The position numbers and the translations under genes are program-made. The notes under the pieces were generated by a model that had not been told where the DNA came from, searched no databases, and was given only the letters and a program-made list of their open reading frames with translations. Positions 45,221 to 56,548 of a stretch of 64,000 bases of DNA are shown piece after piece. Source of the DNA: Earliella scabrosa (Eukaryota; Basidiomycota; Agaricomycetes; Polyporales; Polyporaceae); assembly GCA_022605405.1 (NCBI GenBank), contig JABYQQ010000004.1:1736001-1800000 (forward strand). Reading direction: 5' to 3'. The first letter of the stretch is position 1; every line of letters begins with the position of its first letter.

Positions 45221-48200
45221 TCAGGCTCTCCGCGCACGTTTTCTGGTTCCGCTGTCATTCGGATCTCTCGCGGGACGTTTTCGTCGAGACGCACTCTGTT
45301 GATGGAGCTCTCGCTGTACCGTGCTCAGTGTAGACATCAAGTTCGCAGTGGCAGTAGTGCTGTTCAGCTTCGCTACATCGGGAGCAGTGCGTGCGACTCG
45401 ACCATTTTCGTCGAAGGCCAGCTGAACACCTTCCTCCCGCAGTTGCTCACGGGCGATCACCGCCTCATCAGGAGATCCTTGATCCACGATAGTCTTCAAG
45501 TCAAGTATGTGTAGCCGTCTGACTTCTCTCCGAATATCTCCCGACTGACGGCAACAGATCTTGCTTTTGGCAAATGGCCGCAGAATGATGACCCCTTCTA
45601 GAGACGTTGCACGGGATAGCATGACGTAGGGAGACTCGGTGCCTGCACAACTTTCAAGATCCACTACTACACGAGAGAAGGTCTGACCTTGGGCTTTGTG
45701 TGCGGTGAGTGCAAATGCCGGCTGGATTGGAACTTGCGTTCGACTGATGCTACAGCGTGTACCACTAAACGGATGGATCAGAGAGAGACTGGAAGTGTCC
45801 TCCATGATTGGAAAGTCGCCTGGTGCAAGGCTACTGAGGGGTGCCGCATCCACCCCAGGAATATTGATCACGCATGAACGTAGGTATCGCTCTCCTGTCA
45901 CTGGATCAGTGCGGTATCTGACTGTCTTCAGTCGACCGATACTACCGTTGACGATACCGCCATGGACATCGAAGTTTTGCGACACAATGACTGGCATACC
46001 AAGCACTAAGGGTATCCGACCCAAGCGCTGACCTGTCTCTCCTGAATGAAGGCCTCGCAGTCGATCGAGTAGCGCGGGGTCCTGGAGGGGCTTCCCACTA
46101 TGGCGATCTTGTGCGTAGTACCAGTGTAACTCTCGCCCGGTGTTGATCGCATACTCCTCAGTCGCATATATGTTCAATGCATCTTTAGTTGTGTTATCCG
46201 ACACAATGATCGGCGCGGAGCTCCAGTCTGAGTTCTTGTCATGCAATCCGTGTGGTTGGCGATCAAGCAAGCGAGTGTTCAGAAGCGCATAATCCTCATC
46301 CGTGCACCGCCCTTCCCGCAAGCGACTCAGCAGCTGCACAAAGGGAAGGTTGTCGACCCCACGCTGACGCATCACTTGTTTGAGGATGACTACAGTACTG
46401 AACGATAACCATAGAAGCTTTCCCATGACAACACGTTGGCCGCGGTCACTCCCTGACCGTTTTGATCCTGTGTTGACCCACCCGTACAGCCTTGTTTCTG
46501 AAACAGGTGGCAGCTGTGCGAAATCCCCTGCCAGGATGACGCTCATCCCTCCGAAGGCAGTGTCATTTCCCTTCGCGTCGATAAGGGCTTCACTAACTTG
46601 TGCGAGCAGCTTGCAGCCAACCATTGATACTTCGTCCACAAGAAGATAATCGACTCCCTCCCACATAGCCACAAGGTCAGTGAGGGTTTTGCTTCCGACT
46701 TTCTTAGATTTACGCTGGCTGAGTGAGAGCGCGGAATGCAGTGTGGCACCTGCAATGTTACGTGCCGCAATACCAGTGTAGGATGATAATCGGAGGCGTC
46801 GAGATTGATTCCGGGCCTCGAAATAATCAGTAAGTGCATGAATCACACGAGACTTTCCTGTACCTCCGAACCCCCCTAGAAACATGCGCAATGGTTCGGG
46901 TCGCTCAAGCAGAGAATGTTCCGCGACAATAGTGAATGCCCGTCGCTGCTCAGCATTCAACGTCCACTTGACTGCATGTTGAGCGACATCAACGGGTACA
47001 GCAACCGGTGAGTAAAGAGCTGATCCGACTGTTGTTGTCATCGGTACGTGGTCAGTAGCGTTGGTCACTTCACTTATAGCAGCGTCATGATCACTATTGT
47101 GTGCGGGGCATGGTTGGTTGAGGGCTTTTGTAGCCATTAGTTTCTTCTTCCATTCCAATCTGCGCTGCTCATACTCGAGTTTCCATCGATTCTCCAGTAG
47201 TTGATCTTGTGATCCTAGAGCGCTCACATCATCATGGCGATGGCCTGGTTCAAGCTCAATATGACTTTGTTGAGTACGGCACAATCCGAACTGACGGGCA
47301 AGAGACACACATTGCAATGAGCCTTGTATTGTGCGAAGGCGACGGCTTGCCTTTGCGGTTGTCATGGAGGTAATATGGTCTAGTATGACAGCTTCGTCGA
47401 AGTCGTGAATTTGAATTGCCTCGCTTTCTTCACAGGGAGTATAGGTTCGTTCATTTTTGCGAGATTGTTTGACCCGACGGCGTAGCACACCTCGACGCAT
47501 GTGGTCATCGCGGCTGTCTCTGCATTGGTTCAGTTCATCGATATTTCCAAGTACAGAGAGACTTGAGTTAGTAAAGTTGGTGCGCAATCTATCATAGCAC
47601 TCCTCCCAGCTTTCGCCAGCTACACGTAGGTCATCATGAGTCCTCCATGGAGAGAACAGCATGCACATCAGACGACAGTAGCGAGGCCGTTCCTCCTCTC
47701 GGTCATACCGCGGGATGGAGGGACCTATCAGAACGGGCACATGCTCATCTGCAGGTTGCAGAAGCTTAATATGCTTACGTGAACGTTCTGGATGTGCTGC
47801 ACAGAAACGCATGTATTTCAGAGAGCTACTGTCATTGGTCTGAGTCTGAGTCTCTGGAAGCTCCTCATCATCCAGGTCATTGTCCCCGTCACTGTTCTCA
47901 CCACGATGCTGTCTGCGAATTGGGGCCTTGTGAGCTTTCCGGACAAAATCCCAAAGTGTGAGTGAATCTAGCTCATTAGGTCGATAGAGGTAGTCAGTGA
48001 GTTGCGATCCAAGCTCATATAGTTCTCCATTATCAGTATGACCAACCACAATATCATCATCTTCATCCATCTGCAATTCTTCATCAGGTTCACTTCCGAC
48101 ATCAGATTCAACATCTATTCTTACATCATCTCGCTCCTCCAAGTCATCGGCAAGTTCTTGGTCTGCATCTCCTCTACAATAGTCGGGCCCCGGATCGTCA

Positions 48201-51200
48201 GCCTGCTTGCTATGAGATATATAAGAACACTCTGGACTAGGACTCAAGCGATCTAAATAGCGTTCTGCAGAAGGCCAGTATAAATTTCGAAAGCTATGTG
48301 ACGTGAACCGATCATCATACCCTTGGAGGTAAGAGGCAACCTGCTGGCCGGAGAGTTCCTGATTCGCTACTAGTGCAAACGCACACTTATGCAGCAAACG
48401 CTTGGCTTTCAAAGATGGTGATGGTGCTCCAGTATCATGTACACTCTCTAATCTTTTTACGGCAAGTTCAAGAGCGGCATATGCAATATGACTTTTCAGT
48501 GGTGATTTGGTGACGTAGTCGGTAATGTAGTACAGAATTGCTTTGGCCTCATAGCCAGATCCAATGAATTGTATATCCATGTTACAGCGAAGGGCACGAA
48601 GAATGGTAGCATTGAAATTATTCACCATGCCATCGAGACACCGAAGGGTAAGCTCACCTGTGTCTGCATCAGCTCTCGTCTCCGAAACAATGTTCGCGGG
48701 GTCGAGGTCAAATCGACACACTTGAGGTCCATCGGGTGCGCAATATTTATAACAAGTACGACTATGCTTATGTGTTTGATTCTTGGTAACTAGATGGATG
48801 AGGTCTTCATTTGCGGCTGTTGTATAACTCTTTCCGGGATTGAGTTGGTCAAAGTTGAGTGGTAGGCCACGAACAGAGCTGGGATGGGGTCGACGCACTG
48901 AATGCCGCTCATGTCTGCCATGTATGATTGGCTCTGTCCGGGATGGATCTGATCCAGTATATTGGGGAACCGATGTGGATATGGTGTCATCGAGGAATGC
49001 AATTAGACGCTGCCTGAATTCATCACCTCCTGTGCGGATTTTGTCCTGAAGTTCGGATGGATTCAATCCGCCTTCGACCCATACAACCATATGGCAATGA
49101 AGGGTACCCCTTCCTTGTGCTTCTACACAGCCATAATATGCTTTTGCCATCCCGAGAATGCCAGATTTAGGATCCTTGATGGTACTGTTACCGCAAATCA
49201 GGGTCTTTATGAATGCTTCCATATAGATCCTGAAGAACTTTGCAGCGATTACCGGGTTGCGTGCTACCAAAATTGACTGCGCCCAAGGATCAGGTACTTG
49301 CTCTGGTAGCAAGGCGTCAACGTCAATGTCTTCCCCGGCCAAGAACTTGACAATAGGATTGTAAAGGTCAGCGGGGTTGATTGTCAAGTAAAAGTTAGGC
49401 ATGCCGTGCGTTATCATCATTCCACGGATTTCATTGCGCATGGCAATTCGAGATGCAGAAGATCCAGGTACATTGCTATTAACCATCTGAACTTCTTTCA
49501 TCAGACGGAGTACTCGACGCTCCTCCGCATCTGTTGCATATACTTCATTTGTTTCAGCTACACGGGCGCACACCCGGGCTATTGCATCAGGAGTTACAGA
49601 TTGAAAGTCAGTCGCGAAAGACTGGAAACGATCTCGTCTAAGTTTGATACTGGAATGCAACAGTACTGCACGCCGTTGTAATATATTGAAAGCTGTGAAC
49701 ATGAAGGAATGGTGGGTCTGGAAGCGACGGTCAAAGAGGTTCAACAAATATTTGACATGCCGCTTCAGAGACAACTTTGATGATCGTCCTGGATCCTCAA
49801 GACCGCCCATGCCGTATGGAAAGAGTGTTGGATATATCATTGGGAACATGTTCGGATTGCAGAACTCATTTACAGGAACAGGCTCGTGTGGAACTTGCAC
49901 ATACTGTCCGCCCTTCTGCTTGATATGTCGAATTGCTGCAGCACGGAGCTCGTTGGCCGGTGCCCGACCATCAACGTCAGTTATAACCACCCTATGAAAC
50001 GAGTCCAAGGTCGATGATGGCGGGTCTGACTCACAGACAACCGGGTCATATCGTGACGTCAGGACATCCTGTCCCTCACTGGGTTCGATGCACTGGATTT
50101 CATAAGGAAGGAGGCCGTCCTCTGGCAGCCTCCGAATTGCTTCGTAATCAATGTTGACGTCCGAGTAGAAGGGGTTATTTTCCTTGAGCCACAATAAAGC
50201 TCGCAATATCCGCTCACGTCGAACAGCCAAGGGCTTCGCCTTCTCCTTGAGCCACTCCTTTGTTGGCGGGGATGAACCGACAAATATGACACAGATTGGC
50301 GTCAGTATCTCCTCCAGCGATGCAGGTAATATCTTCACTAATGTCTCGGGTCGTTGAGGATATATGATGACATGCCCTTTAAAGCCGCGCTGATGTTGAG
50401 CAGTCACTGGCGCATCTTCACTGTCCTTCTCCTCTCGCAAGTGGACTACCCAGCACTTCGCACGACACTGAGCGATGATTGACTCCTCGATGAAGGTAAG
50501 TTCGCGCAACTCTGAGGGTACATCACCCAGAAAAGTACCATTAGCATAGGACAATGGCGGCAGCTTGTTCCGCTTCCAGTACCTGCAACATTCGTTGCAT
50601 ACTGTGACAGAGACAGGATCACCGGAAGGTCCATACACAATCCCATCTTTGCATAGATACAGAGGAGAACCGGTGTCATCGCACGGAAGAGATGACACAG
50701 CAGTTGACGAGCTAATCAACTCGGAGCAGCGCACTAGATTGCATGGGACGTCTGACCAGGGTATGGTCGTACGGCTGGAATGAGGATATGAACCCCCACA
50801 GCTTCCACATGCAAACGTTTTGAGGGACTCGCTACTTGTCTCATGTCGAAACGCGCGTATGAGCATTTCTTTCAGCTCATCAGGTACCTGTGTCGGCCAA
50901 TTTGCCCGGAGTTGTTCGCGAAGCTCACGCTGCTCCTGTTCAGCGGCCTGCTCAGTAGCATGGTGCAGGTGTGCAGCATGTGCACGCTCTTTACCCCGTT
51001 GCAGGGCAGCAATACGCGCCTTGAGTTTGCGTCGGAGTTGACCTTTTGAGTCACTAGCTGTGAATGACATTCTATGGGCAGAAAGCAGACGGCGTAAGGC
51101 TTTCAGACGAAGCCGATCGACAAGATGAGACAAGAGTACAATTTGCAAACTATTGGCGTCTTGTTCGTAGGACTCTCCAAACTGTGCACTAATCTCGGTA

Positions 51201-52386
51201 CATGCGGGACCGCCATCAACAGAGAGATGATGAGCACACCGACCACATGCAATATGGGCGCTAATGAGAACTCGCAACGCCTCCTTGTCACGGGCGTGGT
51301 CAAGGGTGAGTCCATGCGAGGTAGCAATCGCACGCAGTTCAGGCAACGAGTAACGATCAATTGAGTTGACTACATCAAAAACATCGTTGGATGGGCGATC
51401 TGCTCCCAGACACTCTGTGCGTAAAGCATCGACAAAATGGACGATGTCTTCCCGAAGACGTTCTACGGAATCTCCATGAGGAGGGCACGGTATTCCATGC
51501 AATTCAGCAAACAGCCGGAGATCGTACTCGCAGGCAGAATGTAGGCGGGACAGCATATGACTCTGAACAGCGCCAGCGAAGTCACCGCCATCCTGGGAGG
51601 AGTCTGCGAGGGCAATGCAGCCGGCATGTTTCCGGTGCAAAGCGTCGTCGACGCATGCGCCAGATAGAGTGTGGCGAAGCAGCATTCGCTGCAGCTCAGC
51701 CTGCGAGGCAGGTTGCACGATGCCATGTGCAGCAGCACATGCCCGAGTACGCACATGAAGCGCGCTCGCTTCGCTCGAAGGACAAACAACATCGAGATAT
51801 TCTCGTATGGACAAGACAGCACGCACTGCGCTGCCGGCTACCGTTCTACTACTCCCCGAGCCAGAGGAGGGCGATGCATCGCACCGATCGCCAGCGGTGT
51901 CCGAGCTGGTCCTAGGACGCGAGCAGGAGAGGGCGGACACTGGAATATCGGATAGAAAGCGGTCAGGATGCAGTCAGAGATGAGTACATGCACATACTCA
52001 CATGTCTCAGTGGACGCCTCCCAACTGAACCCGGGAGGGAGAAGATAGGAGGGAGGGGGGTCGACCAACACGCCCGCGGTGAATTGGGGAGACACTGCTC
52101 CGAACCAGTCGCTGCCTAGAACGATGTCGTAGTCACGAATATACTCGACGGGCATCCGGTCGGTCGACCGGAACCATCCTCCGCAGGTAGGTACCGATAG
52201 GATGCATGCACAGGAGATTGAGGAGAACACGCCTGTAGACGAAATTTGACGGGGGATGTTGCGTGCGAGGACGAAGGATGTCGAAAGTCGGGAGTAGGGG
52301 GTGGACGGATCGAGTAGGAGAGCCACCGAATGACCATCGTAGGTGCCCCAGAGAGATATAGGTTGAGCAGAAGCAGAAGTGGCCAT
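45221..52386 (-). CDS. Helitron Rep-helicase with N-terminal retropepsin-like domain
   Basis: Two exons: 52386-52002 (385 bases) and 51939-45221 (6719 bases), joined across a 62-base intron with a perfect GTGAGT donor and a TATTCCAG acceptor, give 2367 residues in frame. Exon 1 (ATG in ACCATGG) encodes a retropepsin-like fold: VALLLDPSTPYSRLS in place of the DTG loop, and DYDIVLGSDWFG. Exon 2 follows with SAP-like stretches (LPELRAIATSHGLTL, LRLKALRRLLSAHRM), a Cys-rich region reminiscent of DUF6570 (CNECCRYWKRNKLPPLSYAN), the Helitron-like N domain with HUH motif GRGTLHCHMVVW (49088-49099), the paired-Tyr motif YYITDYVTKS (about 48513-48535), and a PIF1 helicase with Walker A GGFGGTGKS, Walker B LLVDEVSM and the late AHKAQGQTFSRVVVDL and YVMLSRATSLEGV motifs. 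There are no stops or frameshifts. Without exon 1, the first ATG of exon 2 falls only 85 codons into it. Confidence 0.85.
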
Positions 52387-52567
52387 GGTCACGGTGAGGA
52401 CAGAAGAGAGCAAGGTTGGGCGAAACGGTCGCGACTCGGAAAGACTCAAGAGAGGAGAGGCGGTGTCAGCCTGAGTCAGGGTAACGAGTGCACGTGGAAG
52501 TCACATGAAAGTCACGTGAAGTCCAGAATGGCGCAAGATGGTGAGGAAGAGTGTCCCATAAGACCCA

Positions 52568-52589
52568 CTACCTTTGAAGGTAGCGGGGA
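52568..52589 (-). repeat. Helitron 5' terminus with short hairpin
   Basis: On the minus strand the end reads TCCCCGCTACCTTCAAAGGT. CTACCTT-TG-AAGGTAG can fold on itself, and the CCCCGCTACCTTC part is repeated in inverse order near the 3' end. Confidence 0.55.
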
Positions 52590-53160
52590 TACGTACTCAC
52601 ATGGTGCTCCGCCTCAAGCTTCAGAAACTTCTCTCCTATGTGAGTACCACTGCCTCATCCACGGATGCGAATGACATCAAAAGTTGGCTGGCACCGCCTC
52701 CACCTATTCCGCATGTATCCGATCATTTGAGTCTGAACCGATGATTTCACCCAAAAACGTCGCTCACCGTATACACAGCATGAGACTCAGACCACAACTT
52801 GACTGTCTCCCAACAGACGAGCTGCGAGCATGGCGAGCATAGATGCATGTCTTGCTGCTCTCAACCGGAACCACGGCGAGGGAGTTAGATGGAATTGGAA
52901 TGACGTCGAGTGCGATCTATGCATTCGAGGTGCAGCATACCCTAGGCTCGATTATAACCATTAGGGGAGTGAGGGTCGGCACGCGCACCATCCGCGTCGA
53001 CCGTCGCCATACGCGGCGTGGGCGAACCCGCGGATAGGCTGGCCCCGTTGGCAATAGCTGATTTGCATCCGCAGGCCTGGGGGAACGTCAGCGTCGGACC
53101 AGGGATGTAGGTAGCGGGAAGTACTTACCACCGGCGAAAAGCTCCCCATATGCACTCATT
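52590..53160. other. Intergenic, right flank of the Helitron
   Basis: No gene is recognised. An 10-base inverted repeat (GTACTCACAT at 52593-52602 and ATGTGAGTAC at 52638-52647) lies just outside the proposed Helitron end. Confidence 0.4.
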
Positions 53161-54106
53161 ATGTTGAAGACATCCACTATAAGTACGACACTCTCCTCCC
53201 GTCGGATTCACCAACCACCACTGCCACTCTCTCCACTCGTCGTTCCCTCAAGACCGCTCATTCCTATACACCAGTATTACATCAACCCCACCCCGACGGT
53301 CCTGAAGATGTCCGACCAACTCGTCGGCTGCGCGTTATCAGTCCTTCCACAAGAGTTGCTAACTCACCTCGCTCTGTTCCTATGGGGATGGGGCTGCTTC
53401 ATGCTGGTAAGCATGCCCACCGAGTTCCCACTCTTGACTCGAGCTGACCTGCGATGTTTTGAACGTGCAGAGCACCACCACACTCGCACTTGGATGTATC
53501 ATTCCTGCATTGCGCCCACAACGACCCCAAACGATTACCATCCTCCGGCGGGCTCCGCCCCGAAGATTGCGTGCTCCCAAAGCAGTTGCAGCGAAGGCAC
53601 GAGCGACCACGATGATCAACACCGAACCATCCGCGACCCATCCGGAGGTCTCAGCCTCCATCGCATTCAAAGCCGCGTCCTCCACTGGCAAACGCGCACC
53701 TTCCGCACGACAGTGGTCCGGACCCCTGCATTTCAGGTCAGTCCGATCCAGCGCAAACCTCAAGAAGATGTTCTCCACACACGCACTTGCCGTCGTGGGC
53801 CGCTCCAACCACGCTACACGGCCAACGGACTCCAGCGGCGCGGGCGAGCACGACGTTCCCCTCCGTCGGCCGCCCCCGCCCGTGTATCGAGCTCGTACCC
53901 GTATAGGGCGACTTTCCATCGTCAGGTCGGTGACGCATAGGACGTCGCATAAGCCGAAGTCGGGACCCGCTCCAACCTGCGTCGCCTCCTTTCCAGCACT
54001 CGCCTCCTCGACAGCGCCATCGGGCGAAGGCCTCGTCCATGGGTCCGATAACACCGTTCCACGTCTGTCCCAGGTATGCAGACCCTCCAGTCGCGCCCGC
54101 GAGTGA
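53161..54106 (+). CDS. Hypothetical protein, weakly supported
   Basis: Two exons (53161-53406 and 53471-54106) join in frame across a plausible 64-base intron (GTAAGC to GTGCAG) to give 293 residues, or 244 if translation starts at the internal ATG at 53308. The segment LPQELLTHLALFLWGWGCFML, joined to STTTLALGCIIPAL, is hydrophobic and could be a membrane segment. The rest is basic and Pro/Arg/Ser-rich without a recognised domain. The GC-rich stretch is also open on the other strand (53738-54475), which weakens the case for either frame. It may be a real fast-evolving gene or chance. Confidence 0.33.
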
Positions 54107-55297
54107 CGTCGACCAGGCCGCGGCTCTCACATGCCCCACGTTATCCAACGCAGCTCGCACGTTCGCGCGGAAGCCACGGCCGCGAGCCCAGAAAGCTCGC
54201 AGCGGCTCCTGCCTCCCATGTGCAGCGCGCCCGTACCCGCTTCCTGCTACCTGCAGCCAAGGACGCCGCGCGCGAACAAGAGGCCGCTCCCCGTCGTCCC
54301 AGCCTCGTCCGTGCTCAGCTCGCTGCGTTCGTCCTCTCGCACCGCCCTGGCAAGCCAGCTGCGCCCCTGCGATCCCCGGCTGCAGAGCACACCCACATCG
54401 ACTGGTCCGCGCCGGTCGATCCACTGGAGCAGGGCGCCCTAAAGGCCGGGGGTAGAGTGGCGCCACGAAGCCCACGGGGACGTGCCGAGGGCCAAAAGGC
54501 GGGACGAGGCGTAGAATGCCTCAATAGGCCGCCGCTGTGGAGGCGTCCACGATTCGTAGCGGCCAAAGGGAGTTCCTAGGCGGTTGCGGTGTCGAGCAAG
54601 TAGAGTGACGGATGTAGCACCGATTCATGACCCACTACCGCTTGACGCGTATCGATATGGAGTTAAAAAGATGGTGTTAGTGTCCTTGTTGGACACAGAT
54701 CTCGACTAGCGGCGTCATGGTGAGCTCCCGGACAGAAGGAATCGGCAGTGTTTGAGTAGGTGAACTCCGTGCGTCGCAAGATGCTTCGAGCTCCACTGAG
54801 GAGTCGAGGATAGGTGACGAAGCGCGAGACTGCAGCGTGGGAGGTCCGTGCGACACGCGGTGTCCGATACAGCATTGTGCGCGGAAGCAGGCTACCTTGG
54901 GTAGGGAGGAGGATTTGAGGGCCGTTCGATGGATTCGCGTGTAAGCTCAGCCCAATCGTTGTGCGGTTCACACGTCCTCGCTCCTAGCTGGCAGCGTTAA
55001 GGCGATCCCGGATCGAATGACTGTACTATGGACGCCTCAGAAAACAAGCTCTTGGCCGGGTATAGTCAGCGAGGGGGCAACGCATAGACCACAAGCAGCT
55101 ACCTATTGAGCGGTGTCGACTGCGGCGGTTGTTGAGAGTGACAGGTGGTGGGCTTGAGTCGCTACTTGAGTACTACAATGAAGTAGGGGACTCTGCGACA
55201 TGCCGTCATGGGCAACGAATAGCGGAACTCTTCTATAGGACTGCAACATCCATTCTGATGAACTCGGCTCGGTCACCGCATACAACACAGAGGGCAC
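54107..55297. other. GC-rich intergenic region, nothing recognised
   Basis: Overlapping frames on both strands up to about 54580 reflect high GC content. None has a domain. 54580-55297 has only short frames. Confidence 0.4.
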
Positions 55298-56247
55298 TTA
55301 CCACACGCGATGTACCGCACGGAGGGTGTTGAAGTGCTCAAAGACGGTTCGCATCCACAACCAATCCGGAAAGTGTGCTTTATGGTTCTTGACAAAATCC
55401 CATAGGTCATCGAACAGCAATGGACCGTCGTCGAGTCTGTGCGGCAGCAGTTGGCGGCGAAGGTCAATCGGAACCTGAAAGAGTACATACACATCGTGTA
55501 CGGCCGCGATGACGTCGAGTACAGTCACGCCGTAGCGGTTGCACACCAGCACCCTGGAGCGAATCATCCCATCCCCAAGCCCGAGCTCGATCTCGTTCGT
55601 TACAATCTCCGTGGCGAAGCTTCGAGATAGGAGAGGGTGATCTACGAACATAGCAGTCTGTCCCTGGTCTTCCGCATCGATGTCGTCAATTCCCTCCGCG
55701 CGAATGCGGGCTTGAGCGAGCACGGAGAGACTCGTCGGTGGTCCATCCTCGTCGGAGAACTCGAGTAGCCTCAAAACATGGTGCATAGATCCGACTATCT
55801 CGGGCGACATGTCCTCCCCAGTCCAATACTGCTTCACCGAGAGTGGTTTCGTCGTCTTCAAGGCTTGTTCCACGCGTTTCCCTGCAGAAGGATTGTGTAG
55901 ACTACTCTTCGGCCTCCATGTAAACTGAAGCACTCACTGTTATACGCCAGAAGTGCCTCCCCACAATGCGGGTGCTCGCAGAACCCATCCCGTTCGATCA
56001 GGCGTATAGCCAGGTCTCTCCAAAATCCGGGTGCGGCGGGATCGCCATCAAGCTGTTGCGAACAGCCAATTCCGCAGTACCAACAAGCTTGGTGCCAGAA
56101 GGAGTCGGGATCCGAATCAGAGTCGTACAGGGCGGCAATGCGGGGGCTTGCTTGATAGTAGCATACGTGTGTGCGGAGGTCAGACACTGGGATGAAACTC
56201 TTGATAGCCAGGAAAATCTCCGCAGGAAATGCAACATTGGTCGACAT
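55298..56247 (-). CDS. F-box-like family protein, copy 1
   Basis: Two exons. Exon 1 starts MSTNVAFPAEIFLAIKSFIP, a degenerate F-box, and continues LRTHVCYYQASPRIAALYDS, FWHQACWYCGIGCSQQ and LIERDGFCEHPHCGEALLAY, with Cys/His spacing that suggests a small metal-binding or disulfide unit. An intron with a GTGAGT donor ends in CTGCAG, and exon 2 resumes at RKRVEQALKTTKPLS, with VDHPLLSRSFATEI and YGVTVLDVIAAVHDVY. The C-terminal half resembles the DUF6699-type pattern (HPL...RS.AT, VTV.DVL..IH), which I give only as a suggestion. The same architecture recurs at 61380-62186 and, broken, at 62637-62926. The function is unknown. Confidence 0.72.
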
Positions 56248-56548
56248 TGTCGGCTTCGTCGTTGTGGGGACCCAGTGGGGACCTGATGGAGAGCTGATGA
56301 AGAGCGTTCGTGGTTTGTTCGATGCCCTCCGGAGGTCAACAAGAGGACGAGGAGACTCAGGAGAGGAGACTCCGGAGTCCCAGTGGGAGGAGATGAGCGT
56401 CGCAGACTCTTGACTCTTGGTCGAGCCCGGTCCAGACCAGAGATACAATTCGGGGGCGTGGGAACACCACAACGCGACTGTCACACATGGTGACACAACG
56501 CGTCATTTTCGTGTCGCCCTGCTGAAGCGCGTCTTGAACTCGACGACC

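Larger units (their letters stand above)
44804..52589 (-). mobile_element. Autonomous Helitron, apparently intact
   Basis: A rolling-circle transposon of about 7.8 kb on the minus strand. It carries one long uninterrupted Rep-helicase frame. The proposed 5' end (52589 downward) reads TCCCCGCTACCTTC and is preceded by A, as expected for A|TC insertion. The inverse of this sequence recurs near the other end (44822-44837), just inside a 7-bp hairpin (44804-44821). A terminal TC, a subterminal inverted repeat and a 3' hairpin are known Helitron features; asymmetric inverted repeats are reported for the Helitron2/Helentron branch. I do not find a clear CTRR at the 3' end, so the lower boundary may be off by tens of bases. 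Confidence 0.78.

Noticed and set aside
53738..54475. 245-codon minus-strand frame rich in Gly and Arg
   Set aside because: It lies antisense to another open frame in a GC-rich stretch and has no recognisable motif. Both frames probably reflect base composition.
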